Assembly (NCBI RefSeq): GCF_026240095.1
Contig: NZ_JAPIVG010000003.1
Coordinates: forward strand, 1-64,000
Origin: Pedobacter sandarakinus
Lineage (GTDB): Bacteria; Bacteroidota; Bacteroidia; Sphingobacteriales; Sphingobacteriaceae
Length of the DNA: 64,000 bases
Direction: 5' to 3'
Shown here: piece after piece, positions 17,715 to 26,819 of the stretch
Numbering within the stretch: the stretch's first letter is position 1
How the letters are laid out: each line of letters begins with the position of its first letter
Position numbers and translations under genes: made by a program
The notes under the pieces: model-generated
The model's database searches: none
The model's input: the letters and a program-made list of their open reading frames with translations, nothing else
What the model was told of the DNA's origin: nothing

Positions 17715-19240
17715 TATTGTTGCGTGTTGTTTTTAATTTCTTTAACGTAAAATCCTTCTCCTCTTAATCTCTTTTGCAGGATATCTTTTTGTTTTTCTGC
17801 CTCAGCTTTTGTGGCGTAACTGGCAATGCTTACTTTTTTCCTTTTACCCTCCATTTTGGCAATGGTGGCATTTAAGCCGATTTTTTTTACTTTTTGAATA
17901 TACCTTAGCGCTGCAGCTTCGGTTTCGTAAGAAACTGCGATAACATGATACATCGGTTTACCGATTGCATTAGCATTTTTTACCTTTGCGGCTTCGGCTT
18001 TACTTGTATCATTAACAGCAGTGGTAATCTGATTAGCCTTTAAAATACTGTCAGTTTTGGCAATGGAATCTTGTTTAGCTTTTGCAGAATCGACGGGAAG
18101 CTTAGCAGAGTCTATGGGTGTTGATATCACCTGAGGTGAATTTTTAATCCCCTCTTCCGGGCTGAAAAGGTTTGGGCTGAAGAAGTAAATCCCCACAGCT
18201 ATTAGTAATATCACTAAAAAAGCTAATAATATTTTTGGCCACACCGATTTGGGTTGATCATTTTCTGGTTCATCCAATGTGGGATCGTGTCCAAAACGAT
18301 TAGGATGCTCGGCATGTTGCTCCTGTATAAAACCTGGTGCTTGCACGATGGGTTTTACCTGTTCCTTATCGTCTTCGAGATGTAAGTAAGTTTTTGGCTG
18401 TTCTACCTGTGCTTCTAAGTGTTGAGCATCGCTAATTGCTTTTACAGCCACCTCATCTTCAGGCGTATGTCCGAATCTGTTGGGGTGTTCTGCATGCTGC
18501 TCTTTTATAAAATCAGGCGCATCATTTTGTTCATGCACAGCCGGTTGAACACCATCAAGTTCATTCTCCGGTGTGTGCCCAAATCGGTTAGGATGCTCTT
18601 CGTGTTGTGCCTTGATAAATGCAGGGGCCTCACTTTGCTCATCTTGATCTTGCAGATGTTGCATGGTATGCTTTAAATCATCTTCTACTTCATCTAGAGA
18701 AACATTTTCTATCACAGGGAAGGCAGATGCTTCATCTGTAGTTTTACTTTCAATGTTAATTGGGTGAATAGGCGCTTCCCCAATCTCGTCATAAGTTGGT
18801 GTTTCATCATTACGATCAGCAGCTTCTTCAACACCGATGTCGTTTAATGCCGGCAAGCCAAAAAACTCAGACCCATAATTAATTCTGGTTGCTGGTTCAA
18901 AGCTCAAACCTTCATGTTCAGTAAAAAAAAGTCTTCCGATATTTTCTAAAACCGATTCGTGGTCTTGAGCCAATTGGGCATTTATCTTTTCGACAAATTG
19001 GCTGATATAATAATTCGCACTATCGGTTGAAATGTTTCTTTTCTGAACGATGTATTCTGCCAAGGCCTTGTCTTCAGATACATCAGCCTTAAATTGCAAG
19101 GTGAAACCTGGAGGCAAAAACATTTGTTGTTCCTTGTCGTATTTACCTGGATATTTCTTTTTATAGAAAGTTCCTAAGCCAACAAGACCTACTTCTTTCT
19201 GCTGTTGCAATAATTCAAAAAGGTATAACAAGATATCCAT
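17714..19240 (-). CDS. SPOR-domain envelope protein with N-terminal HU-like domain
   Basis: A 508-aa bitopic protein. Residues 1-70 resemble the bacterial HU-CCDC81 domain (LLQQQKEVGLVGLGTFYKKKYPGKY). An acidic linker carries three copies of a 20-residue repeat built on HxEHPNRFGH at 208-227, 244-263 and 304-323. One transmembrane helix follows (about 331-352), then a Lys/Asp-rich spacer and a C-terminal SPOR domain (about 428-505, MYHVIAVSYETEAAA...). SPOR domains bind peptidoglycan lacking stem peptides, typical of the division site. The N-terminal side should be cytoplasmic. Its stop overlaps the exbB ATG. Partner identity is inferred from operon position. Confidence 0.85.
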   Translation of the reverse strand: MDILLYLFELLQQQKEVGLVGLGTFYKKKYPGKYDKEQQMFLPPGFTLQFKADVSEDKALAEYIVQKRNISTDSANYYISQFVEKINAQLAQDHESVLENIGRLFFTEHEGLSFEPATRINYGSEFFGLPALNDIGVEEAADRNDETPTYDEIGEAPIHPINIESKTTDEASAFPVIENVSLDEVEDDLKHTMQHLQDQDEQSEAPAFIKAQHEEHPNRFGHTPENELDGVQPAVHEQNDAPDFIKEQHAEHPNRFGHTPEDEVAVKAISDAQHLEAQVEQPKTYLHLEDDKEQVKPIVQAPGFIQEQHAEHPNRFGHDPTLDEPENDQPKSVWPKILLAFLVILLIAVGIYFFSPNLFSPEEGIKNSPQVISTPIDSAKLPVDSAKAKQDSIAKTDSILKANQITTAVNDTSKAEAAKVKNANAIGKPMYHVIAVSYETEAAALRYIQKVKKIGLNATIAKMEGKRKKVSIASYATKAEAEKQKDILQKRLRGEGFYVKEIKNNTQQ

Positions 19241-19294
19241 TCTGGTAAAATTAAGCGTTTTTTCTAAACCTGCGCAATAATAAATTTAAACTAT

Positions 19295-20992
19295 TTAAAA
19301 TGAATACGTTAGTCCACCGAAAATATTAAAACCATTTACCTGATAATAGAGGTATCGATTATAGTTGCTATTTAGGATGTTGTTTGCCTTTGCAAAAACT
19401 GAAAATTTGTTGTTAATTCTATAATCGGCACCCACACCTAAATCTACAAAGCCTTTTACATTCACGATGGATTCGATAGTAGGGTTAGGTAGTAGATATT
19501 GTAATGGATTTACTGGTGAGGCAATATTTACTTTTGCCTTTACGTCATCCTGAATAACAACGCCAGCATTAAACGTTAACTTTTTATTATAGGTGTAAAC
19601 CAAGTTCGAACTCACTTTTAAACCAGGTTTAAACCACGAATAAGTTTCTTGTGCAGGCTTCCAATCATCAATATTAAGTTTGCCAGTCCATTTTAATGCA
19701 TCGCTTACCTGCACCGAAATTTCTCCCTCAAGGCCTGTTAGTTTTGTCTTGCCAAAATCGTAAATCACATCAAACTTATTAAACTCATCAAAATTGTTGA
19801 TGAATAATGGCATATCATCGAATTGTTTTACGTAAAAACGTGCTTTATATCCAAATCCTGGTCCACCGGTACCCTTAATGCCTGCGCTAAAGCTCAATTT
19901 TTCAACAGTATTTTTGATCAGGATATTACTATTCAGCCAAGGATTTTCATCAGTAAAGCCTTTAATGGTATTCCGGTTTACATCACCCTTTATCTCTCCA
20001 AAAACCTGAAGATAGTCTGGAACAAGTGTAAAATCGGCTGTTACTGCAGGAAAAATTCTAGAGCTGCTAAATGCCCCAAATTCTTGTACAAAATTAATTC
20101 CGGCAGTAACTTTAGCTCCCTTAACTTGTAAGCGGATATATGGATTTAAACGAAGCAAGTTATTTCCAACATTGGTAAGTGCATCTTTCGTGTTTCCAAA
20201 TTCTGTAGATGCTGCGAGGCCAAGGTTGAATGAACTAATTCTTTTATTTAAGTAACCATTTAGTGTAAAGTAACTTTCTTTGGCGTCGAATTTATCGCTC
20301 CAGAGATAGGCATTTGCTTTTAGCGCATAACTTAAAGCATCTTGGTCTTCGGTAAAATTCTTTACCAATTCGCCTTCAACCTCAAGAAATGTTAAAGCTT
20401 GTTTTTGTGGATCAGGGTTTAGCTGGGGGTTCGCGTTGTCGATGCCATAAAAGTATGTACTGTTCCGTTCAAAGTTGATTTTTCCACTTACGGTATTCTC
20501 TTCTAAGATGCTCCTGCCAAAAACGCTTAATTGCTGGTTGCTGCTGTTTTGCTTGTTCAGTTTTCCTTCCTGACTAAAATGTTTAAAGTATCCACCCAAT
20601 TGCAGCCCCTCATCCTTACCAGTGTTAAAATAAGCCTCACCAAGCAAGGTGGCTAGCGAACCAAAAGCACCTTTTACATAGTTATTTATTAAAATGCTTT
20701 CTTTCTCATCGGCCAACGCCTGGGCTTGTAATTTCTGAATATCGCTATTAAGCTCTAACTTTCTATCCGTGATGCTATAATTTAATTTCGCTTTATAGGT
20801 TTTAACGTCATCAAGGTTTGGGCTTCTTCGTAATTTTACTGCTTCTGCCAAAATAGGCTTGTAAGGGCGTACCACTTCAATCTCTTCGTTTACAACTGCC
20901 TTTTCTTCTGGCTTTTTATCTTGGGCCTGGGCAGTTCCTAATCCAGCAGCTAAAAAAAACAATGAACTATATATATATTTAATCGACTTCAT
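19295..20992 (-). CDS. Outer-membrane beta-barrel, TonB-receptor-like but without plug
   Basis: The 565-aa protein has a signal peptide (about 1-23, ending AQAQ), then an acidic segment EEIEVVRPYKP and an alternating beta-strand barrel ending in GGLTYSF, with the aromatic C-terminal residue typical of outer-membrane proteins. The end (NNKFSVFAKANNILNSNY) resembles TonB-dependent receptors, but I see no plug domain of about 120 residues between signal and barrel. It starts 4 nt after the TPR gene stop and 55 nt before the SPOR gene, so it is in the same operon. It may act as an outer-membrane anchor rather than an importer; function unknown. Confidence 0.78.
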   Translation of the reverse strand: MKSIKYIYSSLFFLAAGLGTAQAQDKKPEEKAVVNEEIEVVRPYKPILAEAVKLRRSPNLDDVKTYKAKLNYSITDRKLELNSDIQKLQAQALADEKESILINNYVKGAFGSLATLLGEAYFNTGKDEGLQLGGYFKHFSQEGKLNKQNSSNQQLSVFGRSILEENTVSGKINFERNSTYFYGIDNANPQLNPDPQKQALTFLEVEGELVKNFTEDQDALSYALKANAYLWSDKFDAKESYFTLNGYLNKRISSFNLGLAASTEFGNTKDALTNVGNNLLRLNPYIRLQVKGAKVTAGINFVQEFGAFSSSRIFPAVTADFTLVPDYLQVFGEIKGDVNRNTIKGFTDENPWLNSNILIKNTVEKLSFSAGIKGTGGPGFGYKARFYVKQFDDMPLFINNFDEFNKFDVIYDFGKTKLTGLEGEISVQVSDALKWTGKLNIDDWKPAQETYSWFKPGLKVSSNLVYTYNKKLTFNAGVVIQDDVKAKVNIASPVNPLQYLLPNPTIESIVNVKGFVDLGVGADYRINNKFSVFAKANNILNSNYNRYLYYQVNGFNIFGGLTYSF

Positions 20993-20996
20993 ATTT

Positions 20997-23900
20997 CTAC
21001 TTCTTCTGGTTTAGTTTTTCTAGTTTTTCTTTTGCCGTTGGGATGATGTCGTCTTTCCCTTCGTAATTATCAATTATACTTAGAAGTGTACTTTTTGCCT
21101 GCAAATTATCTTTAAGGGCAACATAGTTATCTGATAGTAAGAGGAAAGCCTTTGCAACCCAGTAATCATGCGATGCCATATTGTTTATGACATCGAAACA
21201 GGTTTTGGTAGATGTTTTATAATCGCCTTTATTATATTCTACTAAAGCAAGGTTGTATTTGGCTTCGGCAGCAGCTACGGTTTTAGTTTTGTCTACCACA
21301 GTCTTAAATTCTTTAACAGCAGCTGTGGTATCACCTTTCAGTAAATATGCTTTTCCGGCAAACAAACCCGAGCTATTTTTTTCTTCCTCGGATGCTTTTT
21401 CTGAAGAATTCGTTAATTGGGCATACTTTAACATGTCATCTGGCATATTTAAAGCAGTATATGCTTTCAGCAAATTATTTATGGCAAAGCTGTAATGTGA
21501 TTTATAATCTGTAGTTGTTTCCAACCTTTTTAAGTAAACTATGGCCTCGTTATATTTTTTCTGATTTAGAAAAAGTTGAGAGATACTTACCAACGAACGT
21601 TCCGTATAATCACTCGTCCAATCGTTTAAAATAAATTCATAATCTGGAATAGCTTCATCCGGGCGCCCTAATTTTACTAGCGATTCTGCCCTAATAAACT
21701 TTGCCTCCTTCTCGTGTATTGCTTTTGGAAACTTATCGAAATACGCATTTACAGCTTGAAACGCACCATTTGCGTCTCCTCTTAGGTAGATGTTATTAGC
21801 TGCAGAAAATACGATGTTATCTTGCTCATTATTTGAATAGTTTCCAAGTGGGGTCGTATTGGCGTAAGCAATAAAGCCGTCAGCATCACCGCGATCTACA
21901 TAAATATTTTTGATAGATTCCATGGCTTGTTTGGCTTCATCAGCAGTAGGGTAATCTCGAATCACTTTTTTGAAAGACTCTAAAGCCACATCATCTTGGT
22001 CTTGGTTATATTGTACCAAACCAATTGTTACCAGGGCCTTCGGTACATAACTGCTACGCGGATATTTCACCACCAAATCAACTAAATCTGATTTAGACTT
22101 GTCGAAATCTCCTTTATTAAAATAGGTGTAGGCGGTTTCAAAGCCTGCATCATCTGCATAATTGGAATTCGGGAATTTGGCCAATAGACTTTGCATTGTG
22201 GCTATTTTAGCATCGTACTGCGTTTCAAGGCCTTGAATCATTCCCTTTTGAAAAGTTGCATAATCTTCCGAACTGGTATGTCTGCCAATGATTTTATTGT
22301 AATTAGCCATTGCATTTCCATAATTTTTGTTCACGAAATAGGAATCGGCTAGCCTGATCGTTGCATCATCAACCGTTTTTTGGTCTTTGTCATTACCTGC
22401 CAGGAATTTCTCGAAGTAGTCGGCAGATTTGCTGTATTTTTCATCTTCAAAAGCAGCATATGCCAATGCATAATTCGCAAAGTTATATACCCCGGTTTTG
22501 TCCGCATCAGGCATTCTTAAAAACTTCTCGAAAGTAGAAACAGCTTCTCCAAATTTGCGCAATTCATACATCGATTCCGCTTTCCAATAGGTGCTTAACG
22601 CATTAATCTCATTGTCTTCGGGAAATTTCTCTGATCTTAGAAACATAGATAGTGCATTTGGGAATGCTCTTTCATTGTAAAATTCTAAACCCCTGAAATA
22701 AGTTACTTTTTGATAGGCCTCTTTAGCCTCTAAGCTTTTATCAGGAATAGGCTCAAGAATATCTACCGCGGCCTGGTAATTTTTGGTAGTCAATAAAACT
22801 TCTCCAAGTAATGTTTTTGCTTCATTTAGCTTTCGCGATTTTGGGAAGGTTTTCAAGAAACCCTGAGTAGCTTCCAGCGCTTGCTGATGAAATTCAAGTT
22901 CGTAGCTCAGCTTCGCATAACTTAACCAGGCTTCCTCTTGTATACCCTTATCGAAATCTAAACGAGAGGCCCTAAAGAAAGCACTTTGTGCTTTCTGTTT
23001 ATTTCCCAACTGAATAAAAGCCTTACCTAAAGTATGCATACCATTTTGGAGGTAAATATCATCGGTGTTCAATTTCTCTAAAATCGAAACCGATTCTTTA
23101 TACTTTTTATTCTGGAACAAAGAGTAGCCATATTGATAGATAAATAAGTTGTTCTTCACCTCGTTTTTATCTTTCGCATAAAATTCTGCAAAATATTTTT
23201 CGGCATTTTTGAATTCCGATTTTGCGAAATAAGAGGCTGCAACCAAGCTTAGCATTTCTGGCTCAAACTGTTGTTTAGTTTTACTAATTGAGGAAAGCGC
23301 ATATTCAATTACATCATCATAACGCTCATCTAAATAATACATCGAAGTGATGTAATATGGGTAGCTTGCTTCGTAGGTAGGAGAACCTTTTAATTTTTCG
23401 AAATTAGCTAGGGCCGTTTTATATTCTTTATTGAGGTAGTTGATATAGGCGAAATAGTAGGTTGCACTCTCCTGGAAAGCGCCATCTTCTTTCTTCACCT
23501 GTTCAAATAAGGGTTCCGCTTTTTCGTAATCTTTAAGCTCGAAATAAGCATAGCCCTGCTTAAATTGATATTCGTTTCTTTGTTTTCCTGATAGGGTAGA
23601 AGGGTCTGTTTTTTCGAACCATTCTAATGCCTTTTTGTAATTCTTTTGCCCGAAATATGTTTTTCCAACATAAAAATAAGCCAATTTAGTGTTTGGATTT
23701 AGGGGATAATCTCGTATAAATGCCTGGAATAAACTTTCTGCATCGCTATTGGTTAACTCTAATGCACAAACTGCTGCGTAGAATTTTGCATTTTCTTTTA
23801 GCAGTGATAATTCGGCATTGCTTTCCGTTTGGGTAGAGGGTTTATAGCGTTGCTGTTCTACAATTTTAAAGTGCTGAGCAGCAGCTGTGTATTTTTCTTT

Positions 23901-24020
23901 TTCTAATAATTCTAAGCCCGTTTGGTAGTTTTTGTTGAGGTTTTGAACGGCACTTACCTGCGCATAGGTGCTAAAACTCCCAGCCAAAAATAGCGGAACC
24001 AATAAGTATTTTTTCTTCAT
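20997..24020 (-). CDS. Large exported tetratricopeptide-repeat protein
   Basis: From the ATG at 24020 the product is 1007 aa with a signal peptide (MKKKYLLVPLFLAGSFSTYAQ) and TPR-type helical repeats along its whole length, for example KYTAAAQHFK, NYKKALEWFEK, DYEKAEPLFEQ and DQDDVALESFKK. An ATG 87 nt further upstream is possible in frame, but it would bury the signal peptide. The protein should be periplasmic and act as a scaffold. As first gene of the barrel-SPOR-ExbB-ExbD-TonB operon it occupies the role that CpoB (a TPR protein) has in proteobacterial Tol-Pal loci; this analogy is inference. Confidence 0.85.
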   Translation of the reverse strand: MKKKYLLVPLFLAGSFSTYAQVSAVQNLNKNYQTGLELLEKEKYTAAAQHFKIVEQQRYKPSTQTESNAELSLLKENAKFYAAVCALELTNSDAESLFQAFIRDYPLNPNTKLAYFYVGKTYFGQKNYKKALEWFEKTDPSTLSGKQRNEYQFKQGYAYFELKDYEKAEPLFEQVKKEDGAFQESATYYFAYINYLNKEYKTALANFEKLKGSPTYEASYPYYITSMYYLDERYDDVIEYALSSISKTKQQFEPEMLSLVAASYFAKSEFKNAEKYFAEFYAKDKNEVKNNLFIYQYGYSLFQNKKYKESVSILEKLNTDDIYLQNGMHTLGKAFIQLGNKQKAQSAFFRASRLDFDKGIQEEAWLSYAKLSYELEFHQQALEATQGFLKTFPKSRKLNEAKTLLGEVLLTTKNYQAAVDILEPIPDKSLEAKEAYQKVTYFRGLEFYNERAFPNALSMFLRSEKFPEDNEINALSTYWKAESMYELRKFGEAVSTFEKFLRMPDADKTGVYNFANYALAYAAFEDEKYSKSADYFEKFLAGNDKDQKTVDDATIRLADSYFVNKNYGNAMANYNKIIGRHTSSEDYATFQKGMIQGLETQYDAKIATMQSLLAKFPNSNYADDAGFETAYTYFNKGDFDKSKSDLVDLVVKYPRSSYVPKALVTIGLVQYNQDQDDVALESFKKVIRDYPTADEAKQAMESIKNIYVDRGDADGFIAYANTTPLGNYSNNEQDNIVFSAANNIYLRGDANGAFQAVNAYFDKFPKAIHEKEAKFIRAESLVKLGRPDEAIPDYEFILNDWTSDYTERSLVSISQLFLNQKKYNEAIVYLKRLETTTDYKSHYSFAINNLLKAYTALNMPDDMLKYAQLTNSSEKASEEEKNSSGLFAGKAYLLKGDTTAAVKEFKTVVDKTKTVAAAEAKYNLALVEYNKGDYKTSTKTCFDVINNMASHDYWVAKAFLLLSDNYVALKDNLQAKSTLLSIIDNYEGKDDIIPTAKEKLEKLNQKK

Positions 24021-24397
24021 TATGCTATATCTCTTATCATTGGTAATGAAACATTTACGGGGATAAACTTGCCGTTTTATTCCCCTATAAAGTTGCATTG
24101 GTTTCAAATATGGTTGGTACTAAATTAGAAATAGTATCAGGCTTTATCAACAGAAGTAATTAACATCTGTTAATAACACCAAAACGAAGGGATCGTTTCT
24201 TTGGTATTCTAATGGTTAAGAATGTTGAAAATTTGTAGGTACATGCTATCTAATTTGCCGCTCGGGTTCGTTTATTTTTTTGCTGGCCTCGAGTTTCTCA
24301 AGGCAGCATTGATTTTAATCTTTGGCAAATAAATTAGTTCTGCTACTATCCCGAAGAAACTACAAGATACGGTAGAGGCAATTTTCTAGCGTTTGTA
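24021..24397. other. Intergenic region with leader hairpin of the envelope operon
   Basis: On the minus strand the 5' leader of the TPR gene contains a hairpin: GGGGAATAAA and TTTATCCCC, spanning 24059-24085. A near-match to the -7 element (CATATTTG, one mismatch) lies at 24105-24112. Between that point and the pyrB stop I see no gene, no clear terminator and no repeat. Confidence 0.4.
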
Positions 24398-25327
24398 CTA
24401 TCCTTGGCTCGCCAATAGATACAAAACTGCCATCCTAACGGCTACACCGTTTTCAACTTGTTCAAGTATAATCGATTGCTTGCTGTCTGCTACATCACTG
24501 GTAATTTCCACGCCACGATTGATGGGGCCAGGATGCATCACAACAATTTCCTTATCCAAATTATCCAAAATTTGCTTATTTAAACCATACATCATGGCAT
24601 ATTCTCTAAGCGATGGGAAGTATTTTATGTCTTGTCGTTCTAGCTGAATGCGCAGCATGTTTGCTACGTCGCACCAATTTAATGCCTTAATAAGGTTATG
24701 CTCTACCTTTACACCCAACTGGTGTATATGTTTCGGGATTAGCGTAGTAGGACCACAAACCATTACTTCTGCACCTAAGCGTTGCAAACAAAGGATGTTA
24801 GAAATGGCCACTCTTGAGTGTAAGATATCACCAACGATTACTACTTTCTTACCATTAACATCCCCTAATTTCTGACGGATGGAAAAGGCATCTAGCAAAG
24901 CCTGGGTAGGATGTTCATGAGCGCCATCGCCGGCATTAACGATTTGTGCTTGAACGTGTTTACTTAAGAACTGACCAGCACCAGCGTATGGATGTCGCAT
25001 AACCACCATATCTACTTTCATTGATAAGATATTGTTAACCGTATCAATGAGGGTTTCGCCTTTACTTACTGATGATGATGATGCCGCGAAGTTTACCACA
25101 TCTGCAGAGAGCCTTTTTTCTGCCAGCTCAAAGGAAAGTTTGGTTCGGGTAGAATTTTCGAAAAAAATATTTGCGATGGTAATATCCCGGAGAGAAGGAA
25201 CTTTTTTTATTGGCCTGTTGATTACCTCTTTGAAATTGTCTGCAGTTTCGAAGATCAATTCGATATCATTCCGGTTAATATCTTTAATACCTAAAAGATG
25301 TCGGGTTGATAATTTTTCTGCTGCCAT
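24398..25327 (-). CDS. pyrB: Aspartate carbamoyltransferase catalytic subunit
   Basis: The 309-aa enzyme has the carbamoyl-phosphate loop FENSTRTKLSFE (STRT at 59-62), MRHPYAGA, HEHPTQALLDAF and the C-terminal VMHPGPINRGVEI. It makes N-carbamoyl-aspartate from carbamoyl phosphate and aspartate, the committed step of pyrimidine synthesis. It begins 6 nt after the pyrR stop, so pyrR-pyrB form one operon. No pyrI regulatory subunit is next to it. Confidence 0.96.
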   Translation of the reverse strand: MAAEKLSTRHLLGIKDINRNDIELIFETADNFKEVINRPIKKVPSLRDITIANIFFENSTRTKLSFELAEKRLSADVVNFAASSSSVSKGETLIDTVNNILSMKVDMVVMRHPYAGAGQFLSKHVQAQIVNAGDGAHEHPTQALLDAFSIRQKLGDVNGKKVVIVGDILHSRVAISNILCLQRLGAEVMVCGPTTLIPKHIHQLGVKVEHNLIKALNWCDVANMLRIQLERQDIKYFPSLREYAMMYGLNKQILDNLDKEIVVMHPGPINRGVEITSDVADSKQSIILEQVENGVAVRMAVLYLLASQG

Positions 25328-25333
25328 TTTATA

Positions 25334-25879
25334 TTATTGTTTTTCGGATAATAAAATCACTTTGTCTTCATTTCCTTCGCTAGCCCACGTAACTTTTACT
25401 TGCTGCGAATTTAAGCTATCTACCTGCTGACCGATATAATCTGGTTCAATAGGTAAATGCCTGCTAAATCTACGATCGATTAAAACCAAAAGTTCAACTT
25501 TTTCGGGTCTGCCATAAGCCAAAAGTGCATCTAGTGCGGCCCTTATTGTTCTACCAGTCCAGAGCACGTCATCTATTAAAATCACTTTTTTTCCTTCAAT
25601 AATAAAATCTATTGAGTTGCTACTAGCGGTCACCAGTCCATCTTTGCGCCTGAAATCATCCCTAAAAAATGTGATATCGAGGTTTCCTTTTAAAATTTTT
25701 TTGTCTTTTAAAATGGCTTCAAGGTCCTGGTGGATGCGGTCTGCCAGAAAAATCCCCCTGGGCTGGATGCCTATAAGCACGGTATTAGCGAAATCGTCGT
25801 GGTTTTCAATTAATTGATGGCAAAGCCTCTTAATTGTAATCTGAATTTTTTGTCCGTCAAGAAGTGTTTTCTTTTGCAT
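25334..25879 (-). CDS. pyrR: PyrR: uracil phosphoribosyltransferase / pyrimidine regulator
   Basis: A 181-aa PRTase-fold protein with the PRPP loop VILIDDVLWTGRTIRAAL and IGIQPRGIFLADRI. PyrR in Gram-positives binds pyr mRNA as an attenuator protein and also has uracil phosphoribosyltransferase activity. Start choice: an ATG six codons upstream (25897) lies inside an exact -7 element at 25895-25902, so the ATG at 25879 is preferred. I see no PyrR-binding hairpin in the short leader, so RNA regulation here is doubtful. Confidence 0.92.
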   Translation of the reverse strand: MQKKTLLDGQKIQITIKRLCHQLIENHDDFANTVLIGIQPRGIFLADRIHQDLEAILKDKKILKGNLDITFFRDDFRRKDGLVTASSNSIDFIIEGKKVILIDDVLWTGRTIRAALDALLAYGRPEKVELLVLIDRRFSRHLPIEPDYIGQQVDSLNSQQVKVTWASEGNEDKVILLSEKQ

Positions 25880-25894
25880 TGAAGAAGGATTGGG

Positions 25895-25902
25895 CAAATA
25901 TA
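25895..25902 (-). promoter_or_regulatory. -7 element for pyrR-pyrB
   Basis: Minus-strand TATATTTG, an exact match, 15 nt before the ATG at 25879; it overlaps and so argues against the longer pyrR start. Confidence 0.5.
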
Positions 25903-26064
25903 TAAAAATGTTTCAAGCTAAGAAAACAGATGCATTATAGTTTCGCTTAGGATGCGTTAAATGGCTATGCTACAACCGATATGAATTATTAAAAAAAATG
26001 GGGTGCAATGATTGAACCATCACTAACATGACGGATAATCTACAGAATTATGGCGATGAAATCT

Positions 26065-26072
26065 TAAATTTG
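26065..26072 (+). promoter_or_regulatory. -7 element for the DCC-family gene
   Basis: TAAATTTG, exact match, seven bases before the ATG at 26080; predicts a leaderless or nearly leaderless transcript. Confidence 0.5.
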
Positions 26073-26079
26073 CAAAGAT

Positions 26080-26481
26080 ATGGCAATGCAACCAGTAATT
26101 TTTTTTGATGGAATTTGTAATCTATGCAATGCATCAGTTCAATTTGCCATCAAACATGATAAGAAAAAAGTCTTTAAATTTTCTGCGCTACAGGGCGATT
26201 ACGCAAAGGAAATTCTCCCAAATTTTGGGGTGCGTTCGAATGAGATCAATTCGATTGTATTGATATCTGATAATTGTTTGTACACCAAATCATCTGCGGC
26301 ATTGCGGGTTGCAAAAAAGTTAGATGGTGTATGGCCAATCCTTTGGGTATTGCTAGTTATACCGAAATTTGTTAGAGATTGGTTCTACGATATCATTGCG
26401 ATGAATAGGTATAGATGGTGGGGAAAACAAGAGAGCTGCTGGCTACCTACTCCTGATTTGAAAGAAAGATTCCTTCCTTAG
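26080..26481 (+). CDS. DCC-family (DUF393) thiol-disulfide oxidoreductase-like protein
   Basis: The 133-aa protein starts VIFFDGICNLCN, the DxxCxxC signature of the DCC family, and continues with the family's conserved KFSALQGDYA and SSAALRVAKKLDG segments and a C-terminal FYDIIAMNRYRWWGK. A hydrophobic stretch near 85-100 may associate with the membrane. Biochemical role is not settled for the family; a redox function is suggested by the paired cysteines. It ends converging on a small membrane-protein gene with a 4-bp overlap. An alternative ATG lies two codons in (26086). Confidence 0.85.
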   Translation: MAMQPVIFFDGICNLCNASVQFAIKHDKKKVFKFSALQGDYAKEILPNFGVRSNEINSIVLISDNCLYTKSSAALRVAKKLDGVWPILWVLLVIPKFVRDWFYDIIAMNRYRWWGKQESCWLPTPDLKERFLP

Positions 26482-26684
26482 TCAGACTGTTCTTCTCCCT
26501 TATATTTTGGTTTCCATAGCCATAAACTTAAAATGACCAAAGGAATGGAAATACTTAAGGCAATAACAATTAAAATACTGCGCTGCTTAACAATTTCTGG
26601 GTCTGAAGTGGTGAAAATGTTGATAGTTTCTTTCAAGGCAAATAGCGTAATCAACGAGCAAATAACTGCTAATACTCTGCGCAT
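26478..26684 (-). CDS. Small two-helix membrane protein, unknown
   Basis: A 68-aa open frame predicts two transmembrane helices (about 5-24 and 37-58) with a basic C-terminus (WKPKYKGEEQSD). The 3' ends of this gene and the DCC gene overlap by 4 bp. A TAATATTTG close to the -7 consensus lies just upstream on the minus strand. I do not recognise the family. The helix pattern and start context make a real gene more likely than not. Confidence 0.5.
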   Translation of the reverse strand: MRRVLAVICSLITLFALKETINIFTTSDPEIVKQRSILIVIALSISIPLVILSLWLWKPKYKGEEQSD

Positions 26685-26819
26685 AATTTTATTTTTTATG
26701 CAAATATTATATTTATTTCTCGAACCTGATGGAATTTTTTGTTTTGAAACATGTTCAAAAGCGGATTTGCCCTTAAGCGCTATTAAATTACAGTCATCAT
26801 GTTTATTAGTAGCGAATGA

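Noticed and set aside
24280..24310. Imperfect hairpin after pyrB as terminator
   Set aside because: The stem has a mismatch and no T-run follows on the minus strand.
25880..25897. Longer pyrR start at 25897, and likewise the longer lat start at 55712
   Set aside because: Both fall within exact -7 promoter elements, so these codons would not be in the mRNA.
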